From: Variovorax fucosicus
Lineage (GTDB): Bacteria > Pseudomonadota > Gammaproteobacteria > Burkholderiales > Burkholderiaceae_C
DNA: 64,000 nucleotides
Assembly (NCBI RefSeq): GCF_030316825.1
Contig: NZ_JASZYU010000001.1
Location: 1,488,001 to 1,552,000 of the forward strand
Direction: 5' to 3'
The notes beneath the pieces were generated by a model that did not search any database, was not told the origin of the DNA, and saw nothing but the letters and a program-made list of their open reading frames with translations. The position numbers and the translations under genes are program-made. Shown piece after piece: positions 1 to 9,200 of the stretch. Every line of letters starts with the position of its first letter. Positions within the stretch are counted from its first letter, which is position 1.

Positions 1-723
1 GCGCAGCCGCTTCAGGTAGCCTTTGGGCGGCAGGTACCAGCCGGCCGAACCGGCCACCGGCTCGACGATGATCGCAGCCACGTTGCTCGGGTCGTGCAGT
101 GGCAGGATGCGTTGTTCGAGCTCCAGCAGCGGGTCTTCGGCCCAGGCTGGCTCCTCGTTGTGGATGTAGGCATGGTTCACCGAGTCGTGGATGAAGCGCA
201 TGTGATCCACCCGCGGCAGGAACGCCGTGCCGAACACCTTGCGGTTGCCCGGAATGCCGCCGACCGACATGCCGCCGAAGCCGACGCCGTGGTAGCCCTT
301 CTCGCGGCCGATGAAAACGTTGCGGTGGCCCTCGCCGCGCGCACGATGGTAGGCCAGCGCCACTTTCAGCGAGGTATCGGCCGCTTCGCTGCCCGAGTTG
401 CAGAACAGCACCTTGTTCAGGTCGCCGGGAGCCAGCGCCGCGATCATCTCGGCCGCCTTGAACGCACGGTCGTTGCTGACCTGGAAGGCGGTGGCGTAGT
501 CGAGCGTGTCGAGCTGCTGCTTGATCGCCTCGTTGATGGGCTTCCGTTTATGGCCCGCGCCCACGCACCAGAGCGACGAGATGCCGTCGATCACCTTCTT
601 GCCGTCGTGCGTGGTGAACTCCATGCCGTCGGCCGCCACGAACACGCGCGGATCCTTCTTGAAATGGCGGTTGGGGGTGAAGGGCAACCACTGGTTGTCC
701 ATGTTGAAATCGTTGAAGGCCAT
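1..723 (-). CDS. Omega-amino acid--pyruvate aminotransferase (class III), N-terminal part, runs off window
   Basis: PLP-dependent class III aminotransferase that would move the amino group of an omega-amino acid such as beta-alanine to pyruvate. The 241 visible codons begin at an ATG at 723 and carry family blocks: an N-terminal NDFNMDNQWLPFTPNRHFK stretch, the cofactor-binding FCNSGSEAADTSLK segment, an HRNVFIGREKGYHG block and VEPVAGSAGW. The catalytic PLP lysine lies beyond the window edge, so the exact substrate class cannot be fixed. Transcribed away from purU; the 89-bp gap at 724-812 would hold both promoters. Confidence 0.9.
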   Translation of the reverse strand, partial: MAFNDFNMDNQWLPFTPNRHFKKDPRVFVAADGMEFTTHDGKKVIDGISSLWCVGAGHKRKPINEAIKQQLDTLDYATAFQVSNDRAFKAAEMIAALAPGDLNKVLFCNSGSEAADTSLKVALAYHRARGEGHRNVFIGREKGYHGVGFGGMSVGGIPGNRKVFGTAFLPRVDHMRFIHDSVNHAYIHNEEPAWAEDPLLELEQRILPLHDPSNVAAIIVEPVAGSAGWYLPPKGYLKRLR

Positions 724-812
724 GGGTCGCTCCTGGCGCGGCGCGCTGGGGGAAAGGGGCATTCTGGCACCGGCCATGCACCCCTGCCGCGGCTGCGACA
801 ATGCTCGCCCTT

Positions 813-1661
813 ATGAGCACTGCGTACATCCTCACCCTCTCCTGCCCCGATCGCACCGGCATCGTGCACGCCGTCTCCGGCTTCCTGCTCGAGCGCGGCG
901 GCAACATCGAAGAGGCGGCCCAATACAACGACCACGACACCGGCCTGTTCTTCATGCGCGTGCGCTTCGCCTGCGCCGTGCCCGACGAGGCCGCGCTGCG
1001 TTCGCAGATCGCGCTGCTGGCCGAGAGCTTCGGCATGCACTGGCAACTGCACGCCGCCGCCGTGCCGATGAAGACGGTGATCCTGGTCAGCAAGGACGGC
1101 CACTGCCTGAACGACCTGCTGTTCCGCTGGAAGAGCGGGCATCTTGCGATCGACGTGCGCGCCATCGTCTCGAACCACCGCGACTTCTACCAGCTCGCGG
1201 CCAGCTACAACGTGCCGTTCCACCATATCCCGGTGACGGCCGCAACCAAGGCACAGGGCGAGGCCAAGCAGCTCGAGGTCATCGAGGCCGAGGGCGCCGA
1301 ACTCGTGGTGCTGGCGCGCTACATGCAGATCCTCAGCAACGACCTGTGCCAGAAGCTGGCCGGCCGCGCGATCAACATCCACCATTCGTTCCTGCCGAGC
1401 TTCAAGGGCGCCAAGCCCTACTACCAGGCGCACGACCGCGGCGTGAAGCTGATCGGCGCCACCGCACACTACGTGACGGCCGACCTCGACGAAGGCCCGA
1501 TCATCGAACAGGACGTGGCGCACGCCGACCACACCGACACGGTGGAAGACCTCACCGCACGCGGCCGCGACACCGAGAGCCAGGTGCTGGCGCGCGCCGT
1601 GAAGTGGCACAGCGAGCACCGCGTGCTGCTGAACGGGCACCGCACCGTGGTGTTCCGCTGA
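813..1661 (+). CDS. purU: Formyltetrahydrofolate deformylase
   Basis: Hydrolyses 10-formyl-tetrahydrofolate to formate and tetrahydrofolate, balancing the one-carbon pool. The 282-residue product has an N-terminal ACT domain (about residues 1-80, beginning YILTLSCPDRTGIVHAVSGF) and a C-terminal formyltransferase fold (about 86-280) with the INIHHSFLPSFKGAKPY motif and a DEGPIIEQD block, both typical of PurU. Length matches the family. The start at 813 is preferred over an in-frame ATG at 801 because the family begins just before the YILTL strand; neither start has a strong ribosome binding site. Confidence 0.94.
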   Translation: MSTAYILTLSCPDRTGIVHAVSGFLLERGGNIEEAAQYNDHDTGLFFMRVRFACAVPDEAALRSQIALLAESFGMHWQLHAAAVPMKTVILVSKDGHCLNDLLFRWKSGHLAIDVRAIVSNHRDFYQLAASYNVPFHHIPVTAATKAQGEAKQLEVIEAEGAELVVLARYMQILSNDLCQKLAGRAINIHHSFLPSFKGAKPYYQAHDRGVKLIGATAHYVTADLDEGPIIEQDVAHADHTDTVEDLTARGRDTESQVLARAVKWHSEHRVLLNGHRTVVFR

Positions 1662-1674
1662 GAGGCCGCGCGCA

Positions 1675-2025
1675 ATGCAGGGCTTGCGCGGGCTCGCCTG
1701 GCTGCTGGTGTTCCAGTCCGCGGGCGAACTGCTGTCGCGCGGCCTCTCGCTGCCGCTGCCCGGTCCGGTGCTCGGACTGGTCCTGATGCTCGCCGGCTTG
1801 CGCTTCGAAGCGATCCGCGAACCCGTCGGCGAATGCGCCGGCTTTCTGCTCTCGCACCTTTCGCTGCTGTTCATCCCGGTGGGCGTCGGCGTGATGACCC
1901 ATTTGGCGCTCGTGAGCCAGTACGGCGGCCGCATGTTGCTGGTGATCGCGCTGTCGACCTGGATCGGGCTCGCGGTGACGGCGCTGGTGCTCTTCTGGCC
2001 CGACCGCGCGAGAAAGGACGCCTGA
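1675..2025 (+). CDS. CidA/LrgA family holin-like membrane protein
   Basis: Small (116 aa) four-helix membrane protein of the CidA/LrgA family, thought to act with an LrgB-type partner in murein hydrolase export or metabolite transport. Visible family marks are the FQSAGELLSR segment, the LPLPGPVLGLVLML helix and the late VGVGVMTHLALV helix. It begins 13 bp after purU stops, so it may be read from the same transcript. Its TGA shares one base with the ATG of the next gene (TGATG), the usual coupling of the lrgA-lrgB pair. CidA and LrgA cannot be told apart from sequence alone. Confidence 0.88.
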   Translation: MQGLRGLAWLLVFQSAGELLSRGLSLPLPGPVLGLVLMLAGLRFEAIREPVGECAGFLLSHLSLLFIPVGVGVMTHLALVSQYGGRMLLVIALSTWIGLAVTALVLFWPDRARKDA

Positions 2026-2750
2026 TGCCGCACTTCGTCCAGCTCTGGGTCTACCTCACGGCAACGCCGCTGTTCGGCCTGACGGCGACCCTGGTGGTGT
2101 ACCTGCTCGCGCAGGCAGCCTACAGCCGGCTGGGCAATGCACCGTGGGCCAATCCGGTGTTGTGGTCGGTGGTGGTGATTGCGGGCTGCCTGCTCGCCAC
2201 CGGCGTCGACTACCCGACCTACTTTGCCGGCGCGCAGTTCATCCACTTCCTGCTCGGGCCGGCCGTCGTCGCACTGGCCTGGCCGCTGTGGCAGCGCCGT
2301 GCCGAACTGCGCGCACGCTACGGCCGGCTGTTGCTGGCAGCGTTGCTCGGCGGTGCCGCCGCCAGCGGCTCGGCGCTTGCGCTCGGCTGGGCGGTGGGGT
2401 TGCCGCACGACGTGGTGCTGTCGCTGGCGCCCAAGTCGGTCACGGCGCCGGTCGCGATGGGCATTGCTGAAAAGATCGGCGGCATCCCGGCGCTGTCGGC
2501 CGTGTTCGCCGTGCTCACCGGCATGATCGGCGCGCTCTCGGGCAAGTACCTGTTCGATGCATTGCGCATCGGCACCGGCCCGCTGGGCATGGCAGCGCGC
2601 GGCTTTGCGCTCGGCACCTCGGCGCACGGCATCGGCGCGGCACGCGCGCTGCATGTGAACGCCGACGCCGGCGCCTATGCCGGGCTCGCGCTCGGCCTGC
2701 AGGTGGTGCTGGCGGCGCTGCTGATGCCGCTGGTGTTTCGCCTGCTCTAG
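2025..2750 (+). CDS. lrgB: LrgB family membrane protein
   Basis: Partner of the preceding CidA/LrgA-like protein. The 241-residue product is nearly all hydrophobic helices and carries the family's conserved central segment LAPKSVTAPVAMGIAEKIGG and the late GTSAHGIGAARAL motif. The start at 2025 overlaps the upstream stop by one base and fits the usual LrgB length of about 230-245 residues. It is convergent with the next gene, and the two coding ends overlap by 4 bp. Confidence 0.92.
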   Translation: MPHFVQLWVYLTATPLFGLTATLVVYLLAQAAYSRLGNAPWANPVLWSVVVIAGCLLATGVDYPTYFAGAQFIHFLLGPAVVALAWPLWQRRAELRARYGRLLLAALLGGAAASGSALALGWAVGLPHDVVLSLAPKSVTAPVAMGIAEKIGGIPALSAVFAVLTGMIGALSGKYLFDALRIGTGPLGMAARGFALGTSAHGIGAARALHVNADAGAYAGLALGLQVVLAALLMPLVFRLL

Positions 2751-3979
2751 CCAGCCGCCGCGCTTCGCTCGGCCCCGGTGGCAGGCACGGTCGGCGACCC
2801 GATCAACCGCGTCACGCGGTCCAGCATCGAGAACAGCACGTCGATGCCATAGCCCGTGACGAAGGCCGCCGCAAAGGGCAGCGACAGGCTGCTGGCACCC
2901 TGCAGCGAGGTGCTGCCGTTGGCCGTCGAGAACCATCCGATCACGATGCCGGCCACGCCGCCCAGCGTGACGCGCATGAACATCGGAAACCATTCGACGG
3001 CCGGCGTGCGCACGCTGGCCACGTGCCGCATCATGAAGACGGTGGCGCCGAGCAGCCCATAGAGAAAGGGCAGGATCCACTGCGCCCGGGCCGAGGCATT
3101 GAACTTGATCTGCGGCGCCATCGTCAGTTGCTCCTGGATCTGGCTGTCGATGTTCGACGCCGGCTGGTCGCGGCCAACGACATTGATCAGGAAGCAGAAG
3201 TCCGCCACATCGTCCTTCACTGCGGTCTGAAGCCAGGGCGGCTGCTGCGTGATGCTCTTGGGCGGCTTGAAGTCGCCGTCATCGCCGCCCAGGCACAGCT
3301 CCGGATCGGGGCTTGGCGCAAGCGTGGGCATGCCTTTGTCCGCTGCGGTGAAGGTGGCGATCCAGTCCTGCCACGCCTTGTGCAGGCCGATCACGGGATT
3401 GAGCGTCATGTCGGCCGCAGCGCGGCTCTGCCCGTAGGAATTGACGATCCGCCCGTAGATAAAAGCGAGCTCGACCGCCTTCTCCCGATACTGTTCCTGG
3501 AGCGCGGCGCGCTCGGTGAGTTGCTTGTCCTGGGCCATGCGGCGCAGCGCCGACAGCTTCTGGCGCGCATTCAGGCGCTGCACCTGTTCGATGTTGGCCA
3601 GCGCATCCTGCTCGCTCTGCAGCGCCAGCATGTAGACCACCAGAAAGCCCAGCACGACCAGCGCGAACGACGCAAGCCAGAACTGCGCCACGCGGCCCCG
3701 CTGCTGGTTTTCGGGCAGGAAAGGGTCGCGCCTGAACTTGAGGTCTGCCACGGTCATGGGCGCGATCCGCTGCGCACCGAGGCTGAGCGCGGCCAGAACC
3801 GGCTTGGCATCCCTTCTTTGCGGGTCGAGCAGCGCCTGGTCGGCGCGGTCGGAAGCCGCCAGCAGATCCTCGGTCATCAGCCCCGCCTTGGCGGCGTAGG
3901 CGCAGACAAGGCGCAGGTCGGACACCAGCGCTTCGAGATCCACGATCGGTTGTGCGTTCGCCGTCTGCTCCATCGCCAC
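2747..3979 (-). CDS. Membrane protein of unknown function with N-terminal cytoplasmic segment
   Basis: I do not recognise the family. The 410-residue protein has a soluble N-terminus (1-95), one clear hydrophobic helix near 98-120 (FWLASFALVVLGFLVVYML), a charged helical or coiled-coil stretch about 123-175 rich in Q, E, R and K, a central extracytoplasmic-looking part with two cysteines in a short CLGG/CFL context, then three C-terminal hydrophobic helices about 295-390. The layout suggests an inner-membrane protein with a periplasmic domain. It follows a small secreted-protein gene by only 6 bp, so the two are probably co-transcribed. Confidence 0.75.
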   Translation of the reverse strand: MAMEQTANAQPIVDLEALVSDLRLVCAYAAKAGLMTEDLLAASDRADQALLDPQRRDAKPVLAALSLGAQRIAPMTVADLKFRRDPFLPENQQRGRVAQFWLASFALVVLGFLVVYMLALQSEQDALANIEQVQRLNARQKLSALRRMAQDKQLTERAALQEQYREKAVELAFIYGRIVNSYGQSRAAADMTLNPVIGLHKAWQDWIATFTAADKGMPTLAPSPDPELCLGGDDGDFKPPKSITQQPPWLQTAVKDDVADFCFLINVVGRDQPASNIDSQIQEQLTMAPQIKFNASARAQWILPFLYGLLGATVFMMRHVASVRTPAVEWFPMFMRVTLGGVAGIVIGWFSTANGSTSLQGASSLSLPFAAAFVTGYGIDVLFSMLDRVTRLIGSPTVPATGAERSAAAG

Positions 3980-3985
3980 CTCCGC

Positions 3986-4192
3986 TCAGCCGAGCGTGCC
4001 TTCCGCACGACCATACGGCGTGGGACAACTGCACGCGCCGCCCGGCTGGCCCGGGGGCTGGGCCCAGCACCACAGGCGGGGCGTAAAGCAGATGGTGCCG
4101 GGCGCATGCTTGGGTACCTGCGCGGATGCGCCCAGTGCCAGCAAGCTCAGCGCGGCCGCCACGAGCGGCCGGAACAACGGGGTGGCGTCCAT
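3986..4192 (-). CDS. Small secreted cysteine-containing protein
   Basis: Short gene (68 aa) with a clear signal peptide: MDATPLFRPLVAAALSLLAL then an ASA-Q cleavage site. The mature part is only about 43 residues, with four cysteines and many Pro, Gly and Trp (CFTPRLWCWAQPPGQPGGACSCP), so it is likely disulfide-bonded in the periplasm. I do not recognise a family. The ATG at 4192 was chosen because it starts the signal peptide; longer in-frame readings would bury it. It sits 6 bp upstream of the membrane protein that ends at 2747. Confidence 0.6.
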   Translation of the reverse strand: MDATPLFRPLVAAALSLLALGASAQVPKHAPGTICFTPRLWCWAQPPGQPGGACSCPTPYGRAEGTLG

Positions 4193-4323
4193 CGAAGGGC
4201 CCTCCAGATCCCGCGTCGGCCGGAGGCCGTGGCGGGTTGGCGCCAGTATGGCGAGCCGCCTGGTGTCGCGCATCCTCCTTCGGGGGTAATGCCGGCATGG
4301 CCTACGCCATACCTCCTGCCTCA

Positions 4324-4355
4324 CAAAAAAAACGCCCGCCATGGCTGGCGGGCGT
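4324..4355 (-). terminator. Rho-independent terminator for the gene ending at 4379
   Basis: A 9-bp perfect stem (ACGCCCGCC / GGCGGGCGT) with a 6-nt loop, followed on the minus strand by a run of eight or more T. It begins about 24 bp after the stop codon of the WxxGxxW-type protein gene read on the minus strand. Confidence 0.78.
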
Positions 4356-4378
4356 CTGTTCACGATGACTGCGGTCGA

Positions 4379-4786
4379 TCAGTTGCGGTTCGGATTGTCC
4401 GGCCGGCGGTCGGCACGGTTCGGCACACCGTCGCCGTCGCGATCACGGTCGGCACGGTTCGGCACGCCGTCGTGATCCCGATCCCATTGGCCGCGGCGCA
4501 TTTCCCAACGGCCGTCCCGCTCACGCCATTCGGGCGCGCGGTACTGATAGCCGGGCCGCGCGCGAACCTGCTGGCCGCGGATCCACACATACCGGCTGCC
4601 CCGCCATTCCCAATGGCCCGGCACCCACGCCTGGCCGCGGTGCAGCCTTGGCACACGTTCGGCGCGCGGCGGGGGCGGTGCGACCTGAACCGTGACACGG
4701 GGCTGAGCTTGCGCAACCGTCGGCACGGTGAAGGCGCCCAGCGACAACACGGTGGCGGCGCCGGCGGCAAGAATGAGTCTTTTCAT
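4379..4786 (-). CDS. Secreted YXWXGXWX-repeat-like protein with acidic DxDxDG repeats
   Basis: Periplasmic or surface protein of 135 residues. A signal peptide (1-27, ending VAQAQ) is followed by a proline-rich linker, then aromatic repeats of the form WVPGHWEWRGSRYVWIRG, which resemble the YXWXGXWX repeat family, and a C-terminal pair of DRDHDGVPNRADRDRDGDG units that look like calcium-binding thrombospondin type 3 repeats. The two units come from a 39-bp tandem duplication in the DNA. It has its own terminator. Function unknown; metal binding is an inference from the aspartate spacing. Confidence 0.85.
   Translation of the reverse strand: MKRLILAAGAATVLSLGAFTVPTVAQAQPRVTVQVAPPPPRAERVPRLHRGQAWVPGHWEWRGSRYVWIRGQQVRARPGYQYRAPEWRERDGRWEMRRGQWDRDHDGVPNRADRDRDGDGVPNRADRRPDNPNRN
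4408..4472 (-). repeat. 39-bp-period tandem repeat inside a coding region
   Basis: Two 26-bp segments, at 4408-4433 and 4447-4472, are identical except for one base and lie exactly 39 bp apart. They encode the duplicated DG-VPNRADRD unit near the C-terminus of the secreted protein. The period is a multiple of three, so copy-number change would keep the frame. Confidence 0.75.
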
Positions 4787-4915
4787 GGGGGCTCCTCATG
4801 AGTTACAGGAGCCTTCATGGTGGGCAGGCCGTGTAAAGCCTCTGTCAGCGGGACTCGGCAGCTTGTGTAAAGCCGGATCGCCAACCGTAACCCGGCGAGC
4901 TGCTGTTTCCCGCCC

Positions 4916-6169
4916 CTATTCAAGCAACTGGCGCAGGTCGATCGCCGACGCCATGGCCGCGTAGCCGGCATCGCCCGGATGCAGGTGGTCGCCGCTGTCA
5001 TAGAGCGGATTCAGCGCCTGCGGGTCGCGCGGATCGCGCATCACCGCATCGAAGTCGACTACGCCGACCTGCTGCCGGCCGCGGATCCACCGGTTCACGG
5101 CCTGCCGCCGCGCTTCGTTGTCTGCGTTCCAGTAGCCACTGCCCTTGATCGGCATCAGCGTGCCAAGCACGACTTTCACACCCTTGGCACGCGCCTGGTC
5201 GATCAGCCGCTGCAGCCCTGCCGTGAGTTGCTCCGCGCTGACCGGATCGCCCACGGGCACCGGGCTGCCGGCCGGGCCGTTGAGCGCGCCGAAGCCGATG
5301 TCATTGATGCCGATCAGGATGATCGCGTGCGTCACGCCGCTTTGCCCCAGCACATCGCGCTCGAACCGGTCGATGCCCTTGGGGCCGATCCAGTCGCTGA
5401 GCAGGCGGTTGCCCGAGATGCCGGCATTGAGCACCGCCACGGTCGTGCTGTTCTTCGCCGGCTCCCGCAGGCGCTCTGCCAACCGGTCCGGGTAGCGCGT
5501 GCGCACCGGCGCAAACGCGTTGACGCCCTCGGTGACCGAATCGCCGAAAGCCACCACCACGCGGGCCGATGCGGGGCCCGCCACATCGAGCCCGGTGACG
5601 ATGTGGTTCCAATCGGGCTGCACCGCGCCTTCGAGCATCGCACTGGCCACCGAATTGCCGGGCACGGCCCAAGTCGCGCTCAACGGCAGGTGGTGCGCCG
5701 TCCCGAACGGCGTCGCCTCGTCCAGATAGAAGCTGACTGCCACGGCCTGCCCTGCGCGCACCGCGACGGGTGCCGCATCGCTCCAGGCTTCGGTGCCCGG
5801 CGCAATGGTGATTGCCCGTTGCCCGCCGAAATACAGTGGCCGTAGCGTGGCCGGCGACACGCCAGGCCCGCCCGTGCCGATCGCGGCAGTCGCTTCGGCC
5901 ACATGCAGCGGCACGGTGCCGAACAGGTTGGAGAAGCGCACGCGCACCCGGTCGCCTCCCACGGTGGGGAACACGCGCTGGCGCAGGGTCGTCCGCGCGG
6001 GGAACGCCGCAGGCGCCGGGGCGGCGCCCGCAGGGGCGGCGGCCGGAAAGTGCTGCAGCGGGGCGGCGGCCCAACTGGCGACCCAGCGCGGCGGCGCCGG
6101 ATCGGCCCGGGCCACGCACGCGCCAGCCCACAGCAGCACCAGCCAGACGAGCAGCGAAGTTCGTTTCAT
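4916..6169 (-). CDS. SGNH/GDSL-family hydrolase, secreted
   Basis: Esterase or acyl-hydrolase of the SGNH superfamily, 417 residues. An N-terminal signal peptide (MKRTSLLVWLVLLWAGACVARA) is followed by a beta-rich domain of about 160 residues and the catalytic domain. All four SGNH blocks are visible: VVAFGDSVTEG (nucleophile Ser), AGISGNRLL (Gly), ILIGINDIG (Asn) and DSGDHLHPGDAGY (Asp/His). The order and the N-terminal extra domain match the rhamnogalacturonan acetylesterase-like secreted hydrolases. The natural substrate cannot be told. The ATG at 6169 starts the signal peptide. Confidence 0.87.
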   Translation of the reverse strand: MKRTSLLVWLVLLWAGACVARADPAPPRWVASWAAAPLQHFPAAAPAGAAPAPAAFPARTTLRQRVFPTVGGDRVRVRFSNLFGTVPLHVAEATAAIGTGGPGVSPATLRPLYFGGQRAITIAPGTEAWSDAAPVAVRAGQAVAVSFYLDEATPFGTAHHLPLSATWAVPGNSVASAMLEGAVQPDWNHIVTGLDVAGPASARVVVAFGDSVTEGVNAFAPVRTRYPDRLAERLREPAKNSTTVAVLNAGISGNRLLSDWIGPKGIDRFERDVLGQSGVTHAIILIGINDIGFGALNGPAGSPVPVGDPVSAEQLTAGLQRLIDQARAKGVKVVLGTLMPIKGSGYWNADNEARRQAVNRWIRGRQQVGVVDFDAVMRDPRDPQALNPLYDSGDHLHPGDAGYAAMASAIDLRQLLE

Positions 6170-6234
6170 GCGACCAAAGCCGCGCAGTCTAAAGGCCTCA
6201 TGGCCCCCGCGACGCCCGAGGCGCCCGGGACGTG

Positions 6235-9200
6235 TTACCAGGTGTCGACGTAGGCGACTGCGGGCTCGGGCGGGCGCGCCGCCGAGGCCAGGCCGCGCAC
6301 CAGCCAGACCCGCGTGTCGGCCGGGTCGATCACGGCGTCGATCTCGAGTGTCTGCGCCATGTTGATGGCCTCGCCGTTGGCGTACTGCTGCGCCACGAGT
6401 TGCGTGAAGAGCGCGTCGCGCGCGGCGCCCTCGGCCGCGGCCTCGAGCTCCTTGCGGTAGCCGAGCCGCACCGCGCCTTCGAGCCCCATCGCGCCGAACT
6501 CGCCGGTCGGCCAGGCCACGGTGAACACCGGCGCATCGAAGCCGCCTGCCGCCATCGCCTGCGCACCGAGCCCGTAGCCCTTGCGCAGCACCACGCAGAA
6601 GTACGGCACGCGCAGGTGCGCGGCCACCATGAACATGCGGCACACGTGGCGCACCTGCGCCTGCGCCTCGATCTCGGGGCCGACCATGAAGCCGGGCGTG
6701 TCGCACAGCGCGACGATCGGCAGCCCGTGCGCGTTGCACAGCTGCATGAAGCGCGCGGCCTTGTCGGCGGCGGCCACGTCGATCGCGCCACCCAGGTGCT
6801 GCGGGTTGTTGGCGAGCAGCCCGACCGGCTTGCCCTCGATGCGCGCCAGCGCGGTGAGGATGCCGGCGCCGAAGCCGGCGCGCAGTTCGAGCAGCGAGCC
6901 GCTGTCGACCAGGCCGCGCATCGCGGCGCGCACGTCGTACACGCGCAGCCGGTTCTCCGGCACCGCATGGCGCAGCGCACGCGGGTCGGCGCAGTGCCAG
7001 TCCAGCGTCGTGCCCTGAAAGTACGAGAGGTACTGCTTCGCCGCTGCGACCGCCTCGGCCTCGTCCTGCACCAGGATGTCGATCACGCCGTTTTTCGACT
7101 GCACGCCGCTCGGGCCGATCTGCTCCGGTGCGAAGGTGCCGAGCCCGCCGCCTTCGATCATGGCCGGTCCGCTCATGCCGATGTTGCTGCCGCGCGTGGC
7201 AATGATCACGTCGCTGCAGCCCAGCAGCGCCGCGTTCCCCGCGAAGCAGCGGCCATGCACGATGCCGACCACCGGCACCTTGCCCGACAGCGCCGCGAAC
7301 TGGCTGAAGGTGTGGTTGTTGAGGCCGGCCACGATCGGCATGTCGGTGTCGCCCGGCCGGCCGCCGCCGCCCTCGGCGAACAGCACCACCGGCAGCTTGA
7401 GCTGGTGCGCGATGCCGAGCATGCGGTCGGTCTTGTGGTGGTTGCGCATGCCCTGCGTGCCGGCCAGCACCGTGTAGTCGTAGGCCAGCACGGCGCAGCG
7501 CGACTTCTCGGGGCCGAACTGCCTGGCGTTGATGCTGCCGATGCCGGTGACCATGCCGTCGGCCGGCGTGTTGGCGATCAGGTCGTCCAGCTTGCGCCGC
7601 CGCGTCTGCGCCGCGATGGCGAGCGCGCCGTACTCGCTGAAGTTGCCGGGGTCGGTGTCGAGGTCGCACAGGTCGGCGATGTTGGCGCGCGCGGTGCGGC
7701 CGCCCTGCTGCGCGCGCTTGGCCACGGCCGCAGCGCGGTTGGCATCGAGCGTGGGCGCGTGGCGGTCGATGACCTTCTGCAGATCGGGGCGGATCGCATC
7801 GAGGTCGTGCGCGGCCTGCACCTCGGCCTCGACCGCATGCGCATCGACCGCTTCGAGCTGCACCAGCGGCTGCCCTTCGACCAGGTAGTCGCCCGGCGCC
7901 GCGAACAGTGCCACCACGCGGCCGGCCTGCGGTGCGTTGAGCAGATGCTCCATCTTCATGGCATCGAGCACGCCGAGCTGTGCGCCAGCCGGCAGCACGT
8001 CGCCGACCGCGACTTCGAACTGCACGAGCCTGGCGGCCATCGGCGCCCGAATCGTCAGGCCGTCGTCGTCATCCGGCGCAGGTGCAGGCGCGACCGCGGC
8101 GGGTGTGGTCACCTTCCTGGCCGGTTGTTCGAGCCGGGCCGCCGCGGCCAGCAGCTCGCCGAGGTGCGCTTCGACGAAGCGCGTGTGCACCGCCTGCGTC
8201 GCAAACTCGGGCCGCGCGGCAATGGCGCGCAGCAGCGCAAGGTTGGTCGCAATGCCTTCGATGCGGCACTCCTCCAGCGCGCGCAGCGAGCGGCGCAGCG
8301 CGTCGGCGAAGCGCGGCGACGACGACTGCACGATCAGCTTGGCCAGCAGCGTGTCGTAGTGCGGCGATGGCGCAAGCCCCGCGTAGCCGTGGCTGTCGAC
8401 GCGCACGCCGGGCCCTTCGGCCAGATCGAAACGCGACAGCGTGCCGCTCGCAGGCCGCGCCTGGCCTGCTGCATCGAGCGTCTCGGCATTGATGCGCCAC
8501 TGGATCGCAAAGCCGCGTTGCGGCGCCGTGTGCCCTTCTTCGACGCCGAGTTCGCGCAATGGCTGGCCGCCTGCCACGGCGATCTGCAACTGCACCAGGT
8601 CGAGCCCGGTCACGGCTTCGGTCACCGTGTGCTCGACCTGCAGGCGCGGATTTGCTTCGATGAACACGAAGGGCAGCGACGTCGAGCTTTCATCGACCAG
8701 AAACTCGAAGGTGCCGAGGCTGCGGTAGCCGACCGCCTTGGCCATGCGCAGCGCCGCATCGGTGATTTGCGCACGGAGCGACTCCGGCAGCGACGGGCTC
8801 GGCGCGATCTCGACCAACTTCTGAAAGCGCCGCTGCAAGGTGCACTCGCGCTCGCCCAGGCTTGCGACGGCCATGCCATCGCCGATCACCTGCACTTCGA
8901 TATGCCGCGCGTCAAGCATCAGGCGCTCGACGTAGACGCCGTCGACACCGAACGCCGCCCTGGCTTCCGACACGCAGCGCGCGTGCGCTTCGGCCAGGTC
9001 TTCGGCATGCAGCACCGCGCGCATGCCGCGGCCGCCGCCGCCACCGATGGCCTTGACCATGACGCCGGCCTGCGCGCCATCAGCGGTCTGCGCGGCGAAA
9101 AATGCCTGGGCCTGCGCCAGCGTGGCCGCGCCGGCGCTGCCAGGCATCACCGGCACGCCGCACTGTTCGGCCAGCGCGCGGGCGCGCGCCTTGTCGCCGA

